From Corydoras sp. C115 (Eukaryota > Chordata > Actinopteri > Siluriformes > Callichthyidae): a stretch of 64,000 nt of DNA. Where the stretch lies: contig JAFMOC010000515.1 in assembly GCA_019802505.1 (NCBI GenBank), forward strand, positions 62,001 to 126,000, in the 5' to 3' direction. Within the stretch, counting starts at the first letter, position 1, and each line of letters begins with the position of its first letter. The notes beneath the pieces are model-generated. The model was given only the letters and a program-made list of their open reading frames with translations, had not been told where the DNA came from and did no database searches. Positions 9,149 to 19,250 of the stretch are shown here, piece by piece. The position numbers were made by a program, and so were the translations under genes.

Positions 9149-11750
9149 AACCTGATTTTTTCAGCAGCAGATGTTCCAGGCTGATCATAGTCTTTCTGGT
9201 GCTGCTGCTTGCTGTTCTACTGGTGTCCATCTTACTGCTGTGGATCAAATACATTGCCGTGACGACTGAAAACGTCGAGTTACAGGCCACATACCTGACC
9301 ACTGACAACAACCAATTACAGACCAGATACAATGACCTGACCACAGAAAAGAACCAATTACAGACCAAATACAACGATCTGACTACTAAACTTAATGAGT
9401 TACAGGCCAGATACAATGACCAGATTAAGACAGATAAGCAGCAAAGTTTGAATTCTAAACTAGGTGAGTAACATCCGTCTAAAAATAATGAGATGACAAT
9501 ATAAATGACAGTTTTGTTAAAAATTAATGTCCCACATATAAAAGTCATGCCAATACTTTATCAAAAGTGACAAATAACCAAATACCCCTACTGACATACA
9601 GCCCTGATCAATGGCCCACATGGGCGACTTTTGGTGCACTCTGGGTTTGAACCTCTAACCTTCAGATTGATAGTTCAACGCTGGAGCGGTACGGGTTTAG
9701 GGACTTTCAGTGGGCTTCAGTGCCCACACTGACAATGTTTTATGAACTTGGGGTTTGAATGAGTAGTGAATAGCCGGAGTGTGTTTAAAATCTAGAGTGA
9801 AGGTCAGATGGGCCAGATCCAGAGATCTTCCTGTAGATCAGAGTCAGTGACTTGTACTGAATGCAGCCACTACAGGGAGCCAATGAGAGAGGAGAGGTGG
9901 AGTCACATGATTAACTTGGGTTCGGTTGAACAAGAGTTGGGCTGCAGACTTCTGAATCAGTTGTAGATGTGTAAATGGTGCGAGCTGGGAGACCGGTAAG
10001 CAATGCATTATAATAATGGAGCCGGGATAGGCTGAGAGCTCGGACTGACCGCTGAGCAGCATGTTCAGTCAAGAACACTGATCTTCCTGATGTTGTACAG
10101 AGAGAACCTGCAGGAACGGAGCATTTTAGTCACATGATCAGAGAGTTTACGATGGGAGTCGATGATGTAACCATGGTTACAGAGCGAGTCAGGTGGAGAG
10201 ATGGTGGAACCGTTGGTTCTGAAGGTCAGGTCATGATGGATTGAGGGTTCAGCTGGAATTATGAGAAATTTTGTTTGAGATGACGGGATCATCCAGTCAG
10301 ATCTGTCAGTGAGGTGTTGGATATCCGATTAGAGATGGTGGCATCGTCGGGAGCAACGGACAAATGAATCTGATGAAGTGTTATCAGCGAAGCGTAGTTC
10401 ATACAGAAAAATAATGATTTTCTTTTTCCTCATGAAGGTAATCTGAAATCAGGTTCAACTTATTTTAGTAATAATTTTTACTGGATCACCAATGAAAAGA
10501 AAAGCTGGAGTGAAAGCAGAGAGACCTGCAAAAAGAACAAAGCTGATCTGGTGATTATCAACGGCAGAGAGGAACAGGTGAGGGACTCAGAGTCACCGTG
10601 GGTATAAGGCCTATCACAGGGACAAGGGCCTCCTGAACAGGAGGTGGCACATTCTGTAGACATGGGGTAGAGGAACCGGCCTTGTGACCTGAAGGTCCTT
10701 GGTTTGATTCCCAATCCCACCAAGTAAATTAATTAAGTTCAGTATATTAAGTGTATTCTTCATGCTGCTTCAAATAGTTCATCTATCAGCACTTTAAATC
10801 TAAACAAGCCTGGATTGGTCTGACTGACGTAGATCAGGAGGGACGATTTAAGTGGATAGACGGTTCAGCACTAACCACTTCGTAAGTAACCACCAGATGA
10901 GTAAAGAAAACTTTATAAAACGGGTATTTATGATCTTTTATAAACTGTGTTCTGTAATGTGGCTACTAGATGGCAGTGTTTGATAGTTCGAGTAAAAACC
11001 GGACTAGATGACATGGCGGACTAGATGACATTTCTGAATCAGAGCTTGTTTTTTATTATAGTGTGTTTGTAAGTCTTTTATTAAAGCAATAAGACACTCG
11101 AGGTTGTGTATTATTGTGAATAAATCACGTAAAGAGGTGGAGCCTCTTTATGAGATTTATTTAGAATAAGCCACGCCCTCTCGTACCTTATGGTTTTATT
11201 AAGCTGCTGTAAAAATAAACGCGAATATAAAGTTCATGTCGGCACTTTTGCAACTGTTAATTCATGTATTCATTCATTATCTTCAGCTCAATCCTCTACT
11301 GTGCTAGAGTCGGGGGGGGGGTGACTTCCACAGTCCAAAAAACATGGATTCAAGGTAAATTGAATGCTTGAAATTGCCCCATATACTGTGTCCGTTCAGT
11401 CCTGGGTGTGTTTGCCAAGCGCCCGAAATGTTTTTCCCTGGATGGGCATGGGACCCCCCCACACCCCCGTGACCCTAGTAGAGGAATAAGCCGAAGATAA
11501 TTAGACAAATGAATGAATGATTGTACCTGCTATATATTATATACACATAGTCGTGTTATGACTGTGTAGGTATAATTAGCCATGTGATAATTGTTTAATG
11601 TGTTTCAGGTTCTGGAGGGATGGACAACCTGATGATTATAAAAAAAATGAGGACTGTGTTTTTACTTCTAACTTAAACAAAGCAGAATCCAGCTGGAATG
11701 ATTTTCCCTGTAACGACCCTGTGTATGGAATTTGTGAGATGTTTATCTGA
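9149..11750 (+). CDS. C-type lectin receptor A (type II membrane protein), first exon not identified
   Basis: Four exons are readable: 9149-9463, 10438-10577, 10778-10881 and 11609-11750, all with AG/GT borders and compatible phases (1, 1, 0, 2), ending at TGA 11748-11750. Exon one encodes a transmembrane helix (LIIVFLVLLLAVLLVSILLL) and a coiled-coil stalk of 14-residue units (NNQLQTRYNDLTTE). The other three form a C-type lectin domain with FYWIT, WSES, AWIGLTD, FKWIDG, a QPD triplet (galactose-type in characterised CTLDs), WND for calcium, and the closing YGICEM. This layout is that of CD209/CLEC4-like receptors, which bind glycans at the surface of myeloid cells; ligand and cell type are inferred. 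Introns hold L2 and SINE debris. No recognisable cytoplasmic first exon lies upstream (weak candidate at 7791), so the gene may be incomplete. Confidence 0.8.
9760..10395 (-). mobile_element. L2-like LINE fragment in lectin A intron
   Basis: Minus-strand translation gives pieces such as IPAEPSIHHDLTFRTNGSTI and RSCRFSLYNIRKI, then LAPFTHLQLIQKSAAQLLF and VNHVTPPLLSHWLPV. These follow the order of the C-terminal half of an L2-clade reverse transcriptase. Frameshifts and stops are frequent. Confidence 0.75.
11264..11520. mobile_element. Fold-back V-SINE remnant in lectin A intron
   Basis: It begins with a reverse-oriented tail (attcattcattatcttcag) and ends with a forward tail (agtagaggaataagccgaag, aatgaatgaatga). 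Part of the central domain (tccacagtccaaaaaacatg) lies between. Equivalent composites lie at the same intron position at 18963-19250 and 24527-24697. Confidence 0.65.
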
Positions 11751-12610
11751 ACTGAACTTAAGAACAGAACTTTTCATAATGATTTCTTTGTATTAAACAT
11801 TTTTCTTCTTAAAGCATTTATTCCACTGTTGTGTTGTGGGAGTGTGATTGATGATAGTGTGCTTTATTTACTTTAGAGCAGGGGTTCTCAACGGGTTCCC
11901 ACCTGGAACCCACATGTTCTCATGTTCATTAAGTCGTGATCCACATCTATAGAACACAAACCAAACACATTTACTTTCAAAAGATGTTGATGAACTTATG
12001 CTGCACTGCTTATGGCTGTATAACAGTATGTTATGTGTGTGTGGGGGGGGTGGGGGGGATGGGGCTGATTTTCTCAATAAATTGTCTTCTACTTTTATGG
12101 AATAGTTGTATCAGGTTCTTTCATCCAAAATAAAAAAAAACACAAAACATTTTAGGGACATTAATGTAACACTATTTGGTTCTGTGGATGTTTGTGAGCC
12201 GGACAAACGGGATCACATTTAGTGTTGCCACCTTTTAATAATGAAAATAAGACACGCCCATGTCATTTTGTCAATCTTGTGCAATTCAGCTGTTTGTCTA
12301 CATTACACTGTATCCCTCAGAAAACATGACTGCACTAATTATTAAGCACAGAGTACCATAGTTATATATCCAGTATTAAAGGTTTATTTTTATCACCTAT
12401 AGCTGCTCACATTCTCACATGCAGATTCAGCCTCTTTATCATTTCAGGTTCTGAGATAAAAAAAAAACATAAAAAATAGCCAGGGGAGTGTATGTTTTTA
12501 AAAAGCACTGAACATGTACTGATCTAATGACGTCATGTGTATTTGTGACATCAGCAGCCTTACCAAGAGCTCAACTGTCTAAGAGTCTTACACACAAATA
12601 CTACACAACC
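11751..12610. repeat. Lectin 3' flank shared by paralogues (inverted copy at 39270-40194)
   Basis: The 3' end contains attaaacatttttcttctta, then gagcaggggttctcaacggg, and runs to a promoter-like segment near 12470-12560. The same order is found at 19476-19995 (+), partly after 24946 (+), and on the minus strand from 40194 down to about 39270. It is a large, partly inverted segmental duplication. Confidence 0.8.
12470..12560 (+). promoter_or_regulatory. Conserved lectin upstream module with CRE-like site
   Basis: Contains atagccaggggagtgt and a perfect palindrome tgacgtca at 12528-12535 (ATF/CREB consensus). Related modules lie upstream of lectin first exons at 17763-17972, 16677-16870, 37324-37530, 43186-43400 and, without an exon, at 39365-39450. 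The repeated position before first exons suggests a promoter; function is inferred. Confidence 0.45.
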
Positions 12611-12918
12611 CGCAGAATAAAATCAAAGTGCTCATTAGCTTTACTCCTGGTTCACCAAACGAAATGTAAAAAACCAACCCAGCCATCTTGAAAAAAGATT
12701 ACAGATATAATACACTATTAAATGGACAGCTGGTACTTCAAAGCAAGTAACAAACTCCTGCAGATAAATGAGCACTCGGAGTCATTCCCAGTCATGTTCC
12801 ACGGTCACAAAAACAAACCAGGGTTTCGAGAAAAGACAAAAGAATTCAATAAAACACAACAGGCAAAACAGCAACGGTCATTCCTGTAACCTACACCTTA
12901 ACCAATTAGCAGCTTCGT
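12611..12918. other. Unassigned stretch
   Basis: A-rich sequence without recognisable gene, SINE or LINE features. Confidence 0.3.
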
Positions 12919-12931
12919 ACATAAGATTTTT

Positions 12932-13287
12932 TTTCATTCATTCATTATCTTCCTCTTTGTCCTATATTAGGGTCGCGGCGGGGTTCCCCATGCCCATCCA
13001 GGGGAGAACGTTTCGGGCGCTGGGCAGATACACCCAGGACAGTGCGCCAATCTATCGCTGGGCACACACTCACACAGACAAGCACACATACATACACTAT
13101 ATGGGGCAACTTGGAGAACTCAATTGACTTGAACCATGTTTTTGGACTGTGGGAGGAAACCGGAGAACCCGGAGGAAACCCACGCGGACACGGGGAGAAC
13201 ATGGAAACTCCACCCAGATGGGGATTCGAACCGGGAATCCCTAGCGCTGAGAGGCGGACGTGCTAACCACTAAGCCCCCGTGCCGCC
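12932..13287 (-). mobile_element. Full-length V-SINE with target-site duplication
   Basis: Complete reverse-oriented copy from tail (attcattcattatcttcc) to tRNA-like head (ctaaccactaagcccccgtg). It is bounded by 13-bp direct repeats acataagattttt at 12919-12931 and 13288-13300. The head keeps the B-box sequence ggttcgaatcc in reverse. Confidence 0.92.
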
Positions 13288-13480
13288 ACATAAGATTTTT
13301 AATTGAATAAAATACATTGCAAAGCATAATTCAGACCCGTGTTCTTGTATACACAAGCATGCAAATACATGTAGCCCGTAACAGAAAACCACCAATCTAC
13401 CAAACCACTCAAAATTACAACCAAAATCTACAATTTCAACCAAAATTACAACCAAAATCTACAAAAAAAACACCGATGAT

Positions 13481-13830
13481 CTTCTCAGCCATCTTCACTA
13501 CCCGTTGCAGGGACTTGAGGTCCAATACGCTGCAGTTCCCGAACCAGGTGGAGGATGCAGCTGCTCAGTATGCTCTCAATGGTCCCCTGTAGAATGTGGT
13601 GAGGATGGGGGGTGGGAGATGTGCCTTCCTCAGCCTTCGTAGGAAGTAGAGACGCTGCTGGGCCTTCTTGGCGATGGTGCTGGTGTTGAGAGACCAAGTG
13701 AAATCCTCTGCCAGATGAACTCCAAGGAACTTGGTGTTCTTGACGATCTCCACAGCGGAGCCGTCGATGTTCAGTGGAGAGTGATCAAGCCTTGTCCTCC
13801 TGAAGTCATCAACCAATATTGTACATGGCT
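13481..13830 (-). pseudogene. LINE reverse transcriptase fragment (L2/CR1-Jockey type)
   Basis: Read on the minus strand: LVDDFRRTRLDHSPLNIDG, then VKNTKFLGVHLAEDFTWS, then KKAQQRLYFLRRLRKAHLPP and a stretch ending before LQRVVKMAEK. This is the palm/thumb region downstream of the catalytic aspartates of a non-LTR reverse transcriptase. The 5' part of the element is missing and a stop lies near 13565. Confidence 0.8.
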
Positions 13831-13965
13831 GTTGTAAATATTGTAAATAAAGGTGAAGGGAAAAAGGAAAATTCTGTTTCCGACATCTCAGAACCGCTCG
13901 CCCTACGCTACCCATAGAGTGTGTTACACCGGCATACACACTCCATCACAGTGTGAAATTAATAA

Positions 13966-14248
13966 AGGAAACTGACCTCTCATGGTGACTGATCACATGT
14001 TAAAATAGAATGTGGCTCTCAGACGAGCAATAAACAGAACCCAGTGTATATAATGATGATCCACACAACCAGTGTTCCATGGTTCTGTGATTCAGTTCTG
14101 TGATTCAGCATTATTTAGGTTTAGAACATGGTGCAGCTGCTTTGAGACCATGCTCTATAGAAATACAGTGTTTAATTAAAGGCTAAATAAAGAATAAAGC
14201 GCTATATAAACTAATAAACATGAAAGATGAATATGTAAGTATGGTTAC
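13966..14248 (-). repeat. Lectin intron-1 relic (paralogous to 42728-43016)
   Basis: About 280 bases from gtgaaattaataaaggaaac through ggtgcagctgctttgag to the splice donor region match the first intron of the minus-strand lectin gene at 40195-43185. An inverted partial copy lies at 47790-47985. No coding content. Confidence 0.7.
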
Positions 14249-14548
14249 CTGTGTGTTGAGGCTGTAGGTTTTCATTGGTGTTTGCACCCCTGGTCTTTGT
14301 GTCAGAGTCGTCAGCTGTACAAATCTCAATACTCTCATAAATATCAACCACCTTCTCAAATCTCTTGTCTGTCAGATCCAATAAGCTATTAAGTTCAAGT
14401 TAAGTTCAAGTTATTTATTTATAGAGCACTTTTTACAACAGTACATCGTCACAAAGCAGCTTTAGTTCTTACATACACCTCTTGGTGCTACTTGGACACA
14501 TCATCAGTGATGAACCCGAGGTCATGGGGTGTTTCGGGGCTTTGATCA

Positions 14549-14960
14549 TCAAACACCCTCCCTCGGGCGACCCAGTCGTGGGTGATCAGCCCCCGACTTG
14601 TGTCCAAGTGGCCCACTACTCCACGGATCCCCCCTCCGGATCCATAGCCATATTGAGGCTTTCTCCGCAGCCTCTATGATGTTCCTGATGGCTCGTCTGC
14701 ACAGCTGACCTTTTACTCCAAGGACTTTTAGGGTGCGGGGTAGTGACTGGCCAACAAAACCCCGGCACCCTACCTCAACTGGTTCACAACGGGCTTTCCA
14801 GCCTTTACACCGGCACTCCGTCACCAGCTCAGCATACTTAGCTCTCTTGCGTTCATTTGCCTCCTCTATTCGGTCTTCCCAGGGGACAGTAAGTTCGACC
14901 AGCACCACTTGCTTTGTAGACTCTGATATTAGTAACATGTCTGGTCGAAGTGAAGAGGCT
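14549..14960 (-). pseudogene. C-terminal REL endonuclease fragment of a LINE
   Basis: The minus-strand reading contains RPDMLLISES, then VVLVELTVPWEDRIEEANER and KRAKYAELVTECRCKGWK, then VEVGCRGFVGQSL and RRAIRNIIEAAEKASIWLW. The P-D ... E-L-T arrangement is the PD-(D/E)xK-like restriction-type nuclease of R2/R4/HERO-group LINEs. It is fused to the N-terminal linker by an internal deletion of the reverse transcriptase. Confidence 0.7.
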
Positions 14961-15142
14961 ACGATGTACTCTGGGAACTTGAGCTGTCTTCCCAGGTCAA
15001 CTTGGAGCTTCCAGTCCCGGGCAGTGGTGAGAAGCCCTCCAGAGGAACCTGCCTGGTGTTGTGCTTTCTCTCCCGCTCTTCGCTTTGTGAAGGTGAACGG
15101 ATTGGTTATGAATGCCTTACGCTTCTTGGCTCTCTCCTTTCC

Positions 15143-16015
15143 TTACTTTCTGTGCCATTCAGCTCTCCTGAGTGTGACTAGCTTTCTTCTCAGGATCTGT
15201 CTGAGCTCAGACAAGGCAACTCTCTCCTCCTCCTTTGCTGCCATGTACTGGCGTTTCAATATCTTCAGCTCCTGTCTCAGCTGATTGATCTTAAGTTCTC
15301 GCCGGTTGGGTCTCACTGGCTGTCTATTCCCAAGCCTCTCTGTCACCCCGAACCGTTCGGCTCCAATGGATGTTATAAGAGTGCACATAGCCTGCAGTTT
15401 GTGATCCGCACTGCCCTTCGCTGTTGTTTCCATGATCTTGTCTATATCCGTGTCCAGCTGAAGCCACTCCTTGTTGTTAGCGGCAGGCCACTTGACCCGA
15501 CGTGAATTTGGATTTCCACTCTGCGGGAGTACTGGTGCAGCTCGGAGGTTCCGGGCACTGTGGGGATACTCCGGGCCTGGCTCCTTCTCCGTCTGATCAG
15601 GGTCTGTGACGAGCACCTTGTCTAACGTGCTAGTCACTACACCTGTGCGTTGCTTCACCTGACCTCCCTTCAGACAGGCCATCTTGGTCTGATGGATTTT
15701 AAGACCAGTCGGGTTTTTGCACACCTTGCCGCAGATGCAGACTGTGCTCATTGTCGGTTGTCCATTATCAAAGGTTGTTGCCGGTAGATCAGTCCGATTG
15801 GGATTCTCATTCTCCCCCCCTCTTGGGAATCCCTGGGGGTATGGTTCAGAAGGGTTCTTTGTAGCTTGTTTTGGGTGCTCCTTCACAGGAACAGCAGCTC
15901 GGTGTGCTAGCCCTTGCTGCCCCGGGTGCCGTCTTTCCGTGCTGTCAACTGACTCTCCAGTTGTCACCACCCTATTCATGGTTGTCAACCAGCCTTTCCC
16001 GGTGGCCACTGGCAA
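15143..16015 (-). CDS. N-terminal ORF of REL-type LINE (zinc finger, RT deleted)
   Basis: About 290 residues. The motif CICGKVCKNPTGLKIHQTKM, a C2H2-like finger, sits near residues 93-112. A basic Gln/Arg-rich stretch ends RRKLVTLRRAEWHRK. In related LINEs this region precedes the reverse transcriptase. Here the frame stops at 15143, and the next codons (ERAKKRKAFITNPFTF) belong to the pre-RT linker before the sequence jumps to the C-terminal endonuclease. N-terminal fingers of R2/NeSL/HERO-group elements bind target DNA; that role is inferred. It is a remnant of a mobile element, not a host gene. Confidence 0.6.
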   Translation of the reverse strand: MPVATGKGWLTTMNRVVTTGESVDSTERRHPGQQGLAHRAAVPVKEHPKQATKNPSEPYPQGFPRGGENENPNRTDLPATTFDNGQPTMSTVCICGKVCKNPTGLKIHQTKMACLKGGQVKQRTGVVTSTLDKVLVTDPDQTEKEPGPEYPHSARNLRAAPVLPQSGNPNSRRVKWPAANNKEWLQLDTDIDKIMETTAKGSADHKLQAMCTLITSIGAERFGVTERLGNRQPVRPNRRELKINQLRQELKILKRQYMAAKEEERVALSELRQILRRKLVTLRRAEWHRK

Positions 16016-16676
16016 AGCCAGACATGACAGTTCTTACATACACCTCTTGGTGCTACTTGGACACATCATCAGTGATGAACCCGAGGTCATGGGGTGTTTC
16101 GGGTCTTTGATCATCAAACACCCTCCCTCGGGCGACCCAGTCGTGGGTGATCAGCCCCCGACTTGTGTCCAAGTGGCCCACTACTCCACGGATCCCCCCT
16201 CCGGATCCATAGCCATATTGAGGCTTTCTCCGCAGCCTCTATGATGTTCCTGATGGCTCGTCTGCACAGCTGACCTTTTACACAGCTGACCTTTTTCATT
16301 TACAGAATGAAAAGCCTTTAAACCCCCAAAGAGCAAGCCGAAGCGACAGTGGCAAGAAAAAACTCCCTGTTATGTTGTTATTTATGGAAGAAACCTTGGG
16401 TGGACAAAGACAGGCAGCAACAACAGTGTAGGACAGCCATGTACATATATTTAACAGAAGGAAAAACTCTAACAACTGGAAAACTATATGTGAGTCCATT
16501 AAGAGCGTCCTGCAGTACAGCCAGTCCAATTAATATTCAGGTTCCATCCAGTTTTCGTCAGCAGAGCCATGGATGAAGATCTGACTACACCTCCAGGAAG
16601 CCGGTCACACCTCAAAAGAAACAAACAAGAAAAGATTATAGTACAAATTATAGTACAAATTCTGCGTTCCAGACAT

Positions 16677-16870
16677 CCTAAAACAAAATTCACTCTGCTG
16701 ATCTGTCGCTCTGCAGCAGCTCACAGTCAATACACTGGTTTAACAGAATCAACCTTCTGGAGACGTCAAAAAAGGAAGTGCAGACTGTTACACTGAGGGT
16801 ATGTCCACAAATACACATGACATCATTAGATCAGTACATGTTCAGGGCTTTTTAAAAATAAACACTCCCC
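16677..16870 (-). promoter_or_regulatory. Conserved upstream module of split lectin first exon
   Basis: Upstream (minus strand) of the ATG at 16676 lie an ETS-like ggaagtg, the stretch ccctcagtgtaacagtctgc, and a CRE-like tgatgtca. They sit in the same order as at 17763-17972, 37324-37530 and 43186-43400. There is no TATA box. Confidence 0.45.
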
Positions 16871-16949
16871 TGGCTATTTTTTTTTTTTGTGTGTGTTTGC
16901 GATCGTACAACCTGAAATTAAAATGAATTGTTACAGATTTCACATTGAG

Positions 16950-17145
16950 TCATTTACAAAACACAAAATGACAAACAGTTGAGTTGGTGTAGCCACCTCT
17001 GGACCTTTCAGGAAAGGTGTAGATGAACTGACAGATCATGTGACCCGGTGTATGAGCTGAAGTCTGGTTCATCAGAAGAGCAGACATATGTGTGAGGACA
17101 GTAAGTGACACAGTAGGAGGCTGAATGTGCATGTGAGAAGCACTG
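16950..17145 (-). repeat. Paralogous non-coding block (three copies)
   Basis: Matches 23983-24130 (+) and 44040-44180 (-). It opens a short frame in each copy, but base changes between copies are mostly amino acid-changing in the ratio expected of neutral sequence, so it is treated as non-coding duplicated flank. Confidence 0.6.
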
Positions 17146-17355
17146 TTGTCAACTTATTGACTTTTTGATTTAATGACTTTTCAGAGCCTCTAGAGACTTA
17201 TTCGTTTTTAATTAAGTGACCAGCGACAAATGTAGTGACCTTTTTGTGGTGTTGTTGGAGACTTTTGGAGATGAACAGATGCTCTTCAGTTACCGTCCCA
17301 CAACACTCACACTTACACCAACACCGCTTCACACCCACACTGCAAATCAACTGAG

Positions 17356-17711
17356 TGTCACACTCGTCTACCTCGGGATAAAGCGGCTGCGCATAGGAAG
17401 CGCAAAGCCGCCACGCTTTAACGCGCTGAAGGGAGCCAGGCACGCAGGTAGCAGAATGACAGGATTTATTAAAGGTGTAGTGACACAAAAAGCAAAGAGG
17501 TACAACCGACGAGTGACATAAAATAAAGACGTGCAATGAGGACGGGAAAACACAGGAAATAAATACACAAACACATCCGACCACGTGCACCAAAACAACC
17601 AATAACAAGAAAGAGTTAATTAACTAAACTAATGATAAATGAACGCTAATTAACTCTAAAGAATGAAAGGAAACACAAAACAGGTGACAGGTGCCCTAGG
17701 CACCTGTTACA
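17356..17711 (-). mobile_element. Solo LTR (tgtcac...gttaca family) with 5-bp duplication
   Basis: Bounded by ctgag at 17351-17355 and 17712-17716. It starts tgtcacactcgtctacc and ends ggcacctgttaca. On the minus strand it carries an aataaa signal (reverse of ggatttattaaaggtg, 17461-17476). The inner edge has a hairpin caggtgcc-cta-ggcacctg. It belongs with the LTRs of the elements at 25425-27199 and 44339-47173. Confidence 0.9.
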
Positions 17712-17762
17712 CTGAGCATGCGCAGAGCCACCGCAGACTGACCACAGACAGAGTCAGAACAG

Positions 17763-17972
17763 GACAAAATAAAAAAATAGCCAGAGGAGTGTTTATTTTT
17801 AAAAAGAACATGTACTGATCTAATGATGTCATGTGTATTTGTGGACATACCCTCAGTGTAACAGTCTGCACTTCCTTTTTTAACGTCTCCAGAAGGTTGA
17901 TTCTTTTAAACCAGTGTATTGACTGTGAGCTGCTGCAGAGGGACAGATCAGCAGAGTGAGTTTGGTTTTACG
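17763..17972 (+). promoter_or_regulatory. Conserved upstream module of lectin B
   Basis: Order: atagccagaggagtgt, CRE-like tgatgtca (17825), ccctcagtgtaacagtctgc, ETS-like cacttcctttt, gtctccagaagg, then the ATG at 17973. The segment is TATA-less and repeated before other first exons. The first transcribed base cannot be fixed. Confidence 0.45.
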
Positions 17973-18155
17973 ATGTCTGGAACGCAGAAGGTTTGTTATA
18001 ATGATGTTTTGGATCTGACAGACAAGAGAATCCAGACGGTGGAGGCTGACAATTGTGAGAGTATTGAGATTTGTACATCTGACGACTCTGATACAAAGGC
18101 CAGGGGTGCAAACACCAATGATAATGAATGAATAAATGAATTAATAATGTGTCAG

Positions 18156-18500
18156 GGCGGCACGGTGGCTTAGTGGTTAGCACGTTCGCCTCTCAGCGCT
18201 AGGGATTCCCGGTTCGAATCCCCATCTGGGTGGAGTTTCCATGTTCTCCCCGTGTCTGCGTGGGTTTCCTCCGGGTTCTCCGGTTTCCTCCCACAGCCCA
18301 AAAACATGGATCAAGTTAATTGAATTCTCAAAATTGCCCCATATAGAGTGTGTCTGTGTGAATGAGTGTGTGCCCAGCGATGGATTGGCGCCCTGTCCTG
18401 GGTCTATCTGCCCAGCGCCCGAGACGTTCTCCCCTGGATGGGCATGGGGAACCCCACCGCGACCCTAATAGAGGATAAAGCGGGAGATAATGAATGAATG
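18156..18500 (+). mobile_element. Full-length V-SINE with target-site duplication
   Basis: Complete copy from ggcggcacggtggcttagtg to the aatgaatgaatg tail, with 13-bp direct repeats aataatgtgtcag at 18143-18155 and 18501-18513. It is the best-preserved copy in the window and a useful reference for the others. Confidence 0.93.
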
Positions 18501-18962
18501 AATAATGTGTCAGATATTAGTGTTTCAGCACTGACGATCAGAGCTTCATTGCTAGAGAAAACAATAAAACACCTCTAGTGGATACATTACATTTCCATTA
18601 AGTTTCATTTTTATTTAAACACTATTGTATTTCTTTGCATGTATAGAGAAGTTTAGTTTAAAACATTGTGTATAAGTTTAAAAGTTAATTATATTAAGGG
18701 TATTCTTCATGCTGCTTCCAGGAGTTCATCAATCAGCACTTTAAACGTAGATCAGGAGGGACAATTTAAATGGATAGACGGTTCAGCACTAAACACTTCG
18801 TAAGTAACCACCAGATGAGTAAAGAAAACTTTATAAAACGGGTATTTATGGTCTTTTATAAACTGTGTTCTGTAATTTGGCCACTAGATGGAAGTGTTTG
18901 AATGTTAGAGAGGCTGGAAACCAGTCACTCTGGGTCAGAGTTCACTTTATAAAGCGGACTAG

Positions 18963-19250
18963 AGAACGTTTCGGGCACTGGGCAGATACACTCAGGACAG
19001 GGGGGCAATCTATCAATGGGCGCACACACACTATGTGGGGCAATTTAGAGCATTCAATTTACCTTGAATCCATGTTTTTGGACTGTGGGAGGAAACTGGA
19101 GAACTGGGTCAAGTTTTGATGTTTTCTGCCCAGTGCCCAAAACGTTCTCCTCTGGATGGGTCCCCCCCGCCCCCCCCCCCACCCCCCCCCCGTGACCCTA
19201 GTAGAGGATTAAGCTATTAAGTTAATTAGATAAATGAATGAATGATTGTA
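18963..19250. mobile_element. Fold-back V-SINE remnant in lectin B intron
   Basis: The reverse segment (gaacgtttcgggcactgggc) is followed by a forward segment (cagtgcccaaaacgttctcc). A C-run follows at about 19159-19190. Same intron position as the composites in lectins A and C. Confidence 0.65.

Larger units (their letters stand above)
14464..16297 (-). mobile_element. Internally deleted REL-endonuclease LINE with a head-to-tail second 3' end
   Basis: On the minus strand a 3' end fragment (16278-16029) is followed directly by a 5' part and then the same 3' end again (14712-14468). The two 3' ends are almost identical over about 245 bases. The unit encodes an N-terminal protein and a C-terminal endonuclease but no reverse transcriptase. 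The duplicated end suggests tandem insertion or template switching. Confidence 0.75.
14392..16612 (-). mobile_element. CTTGAA-tail repeat, interrupted by a LINE
   Basis: The 3' tail is at 14392-14463 (reverse complement of taaagctgctttgtgacg through aacttgaac). The remainder resumes at 16298 (tttacagaatgaaaagcc) and extends to about 16612, matching 24303-24526 and 59756-59997. The two halves join inside the motif reading attctgtaaagctgc in sister copies, so the LINE landed there. Confidence 0.75.
14249..16676 (-). pseudogene. Lectin first exon split by nested retroelements
   Basis: The start codon is at 16676-16674 and reads MSGTQNLYYN before the sequence breaks. The rest of the exon (LLDLTDKR, VVDIYESIEICTADDSD, GANTNENLQPQHT) is at 14391-14249, ending at a donor (cag|gtaacc) at 14249/14248. 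The intact paralogue at 43017-43185 shows the two parts were contiguous. The ~2.2-kb gap holds a CTTGAA-tail repeat (14392-14463 and 16298-16612) that itself contains a REL-type LINE (14464-16297). No stalk or lectin exons follow downstream on the minus strand. The exon kept tyrosine motifs (LYYN, IYESI) but cannot be translated through the insertion unless it were spliced out. Confidence 0.85.

Noticed and set aside
11877..12240. A hAT-like start (gagcaggggttctcaac) in the lectin 3' flank
   Set aside because: No matching inverted end or 8-bp duplication was found; it is left as part of the duplicated flank.
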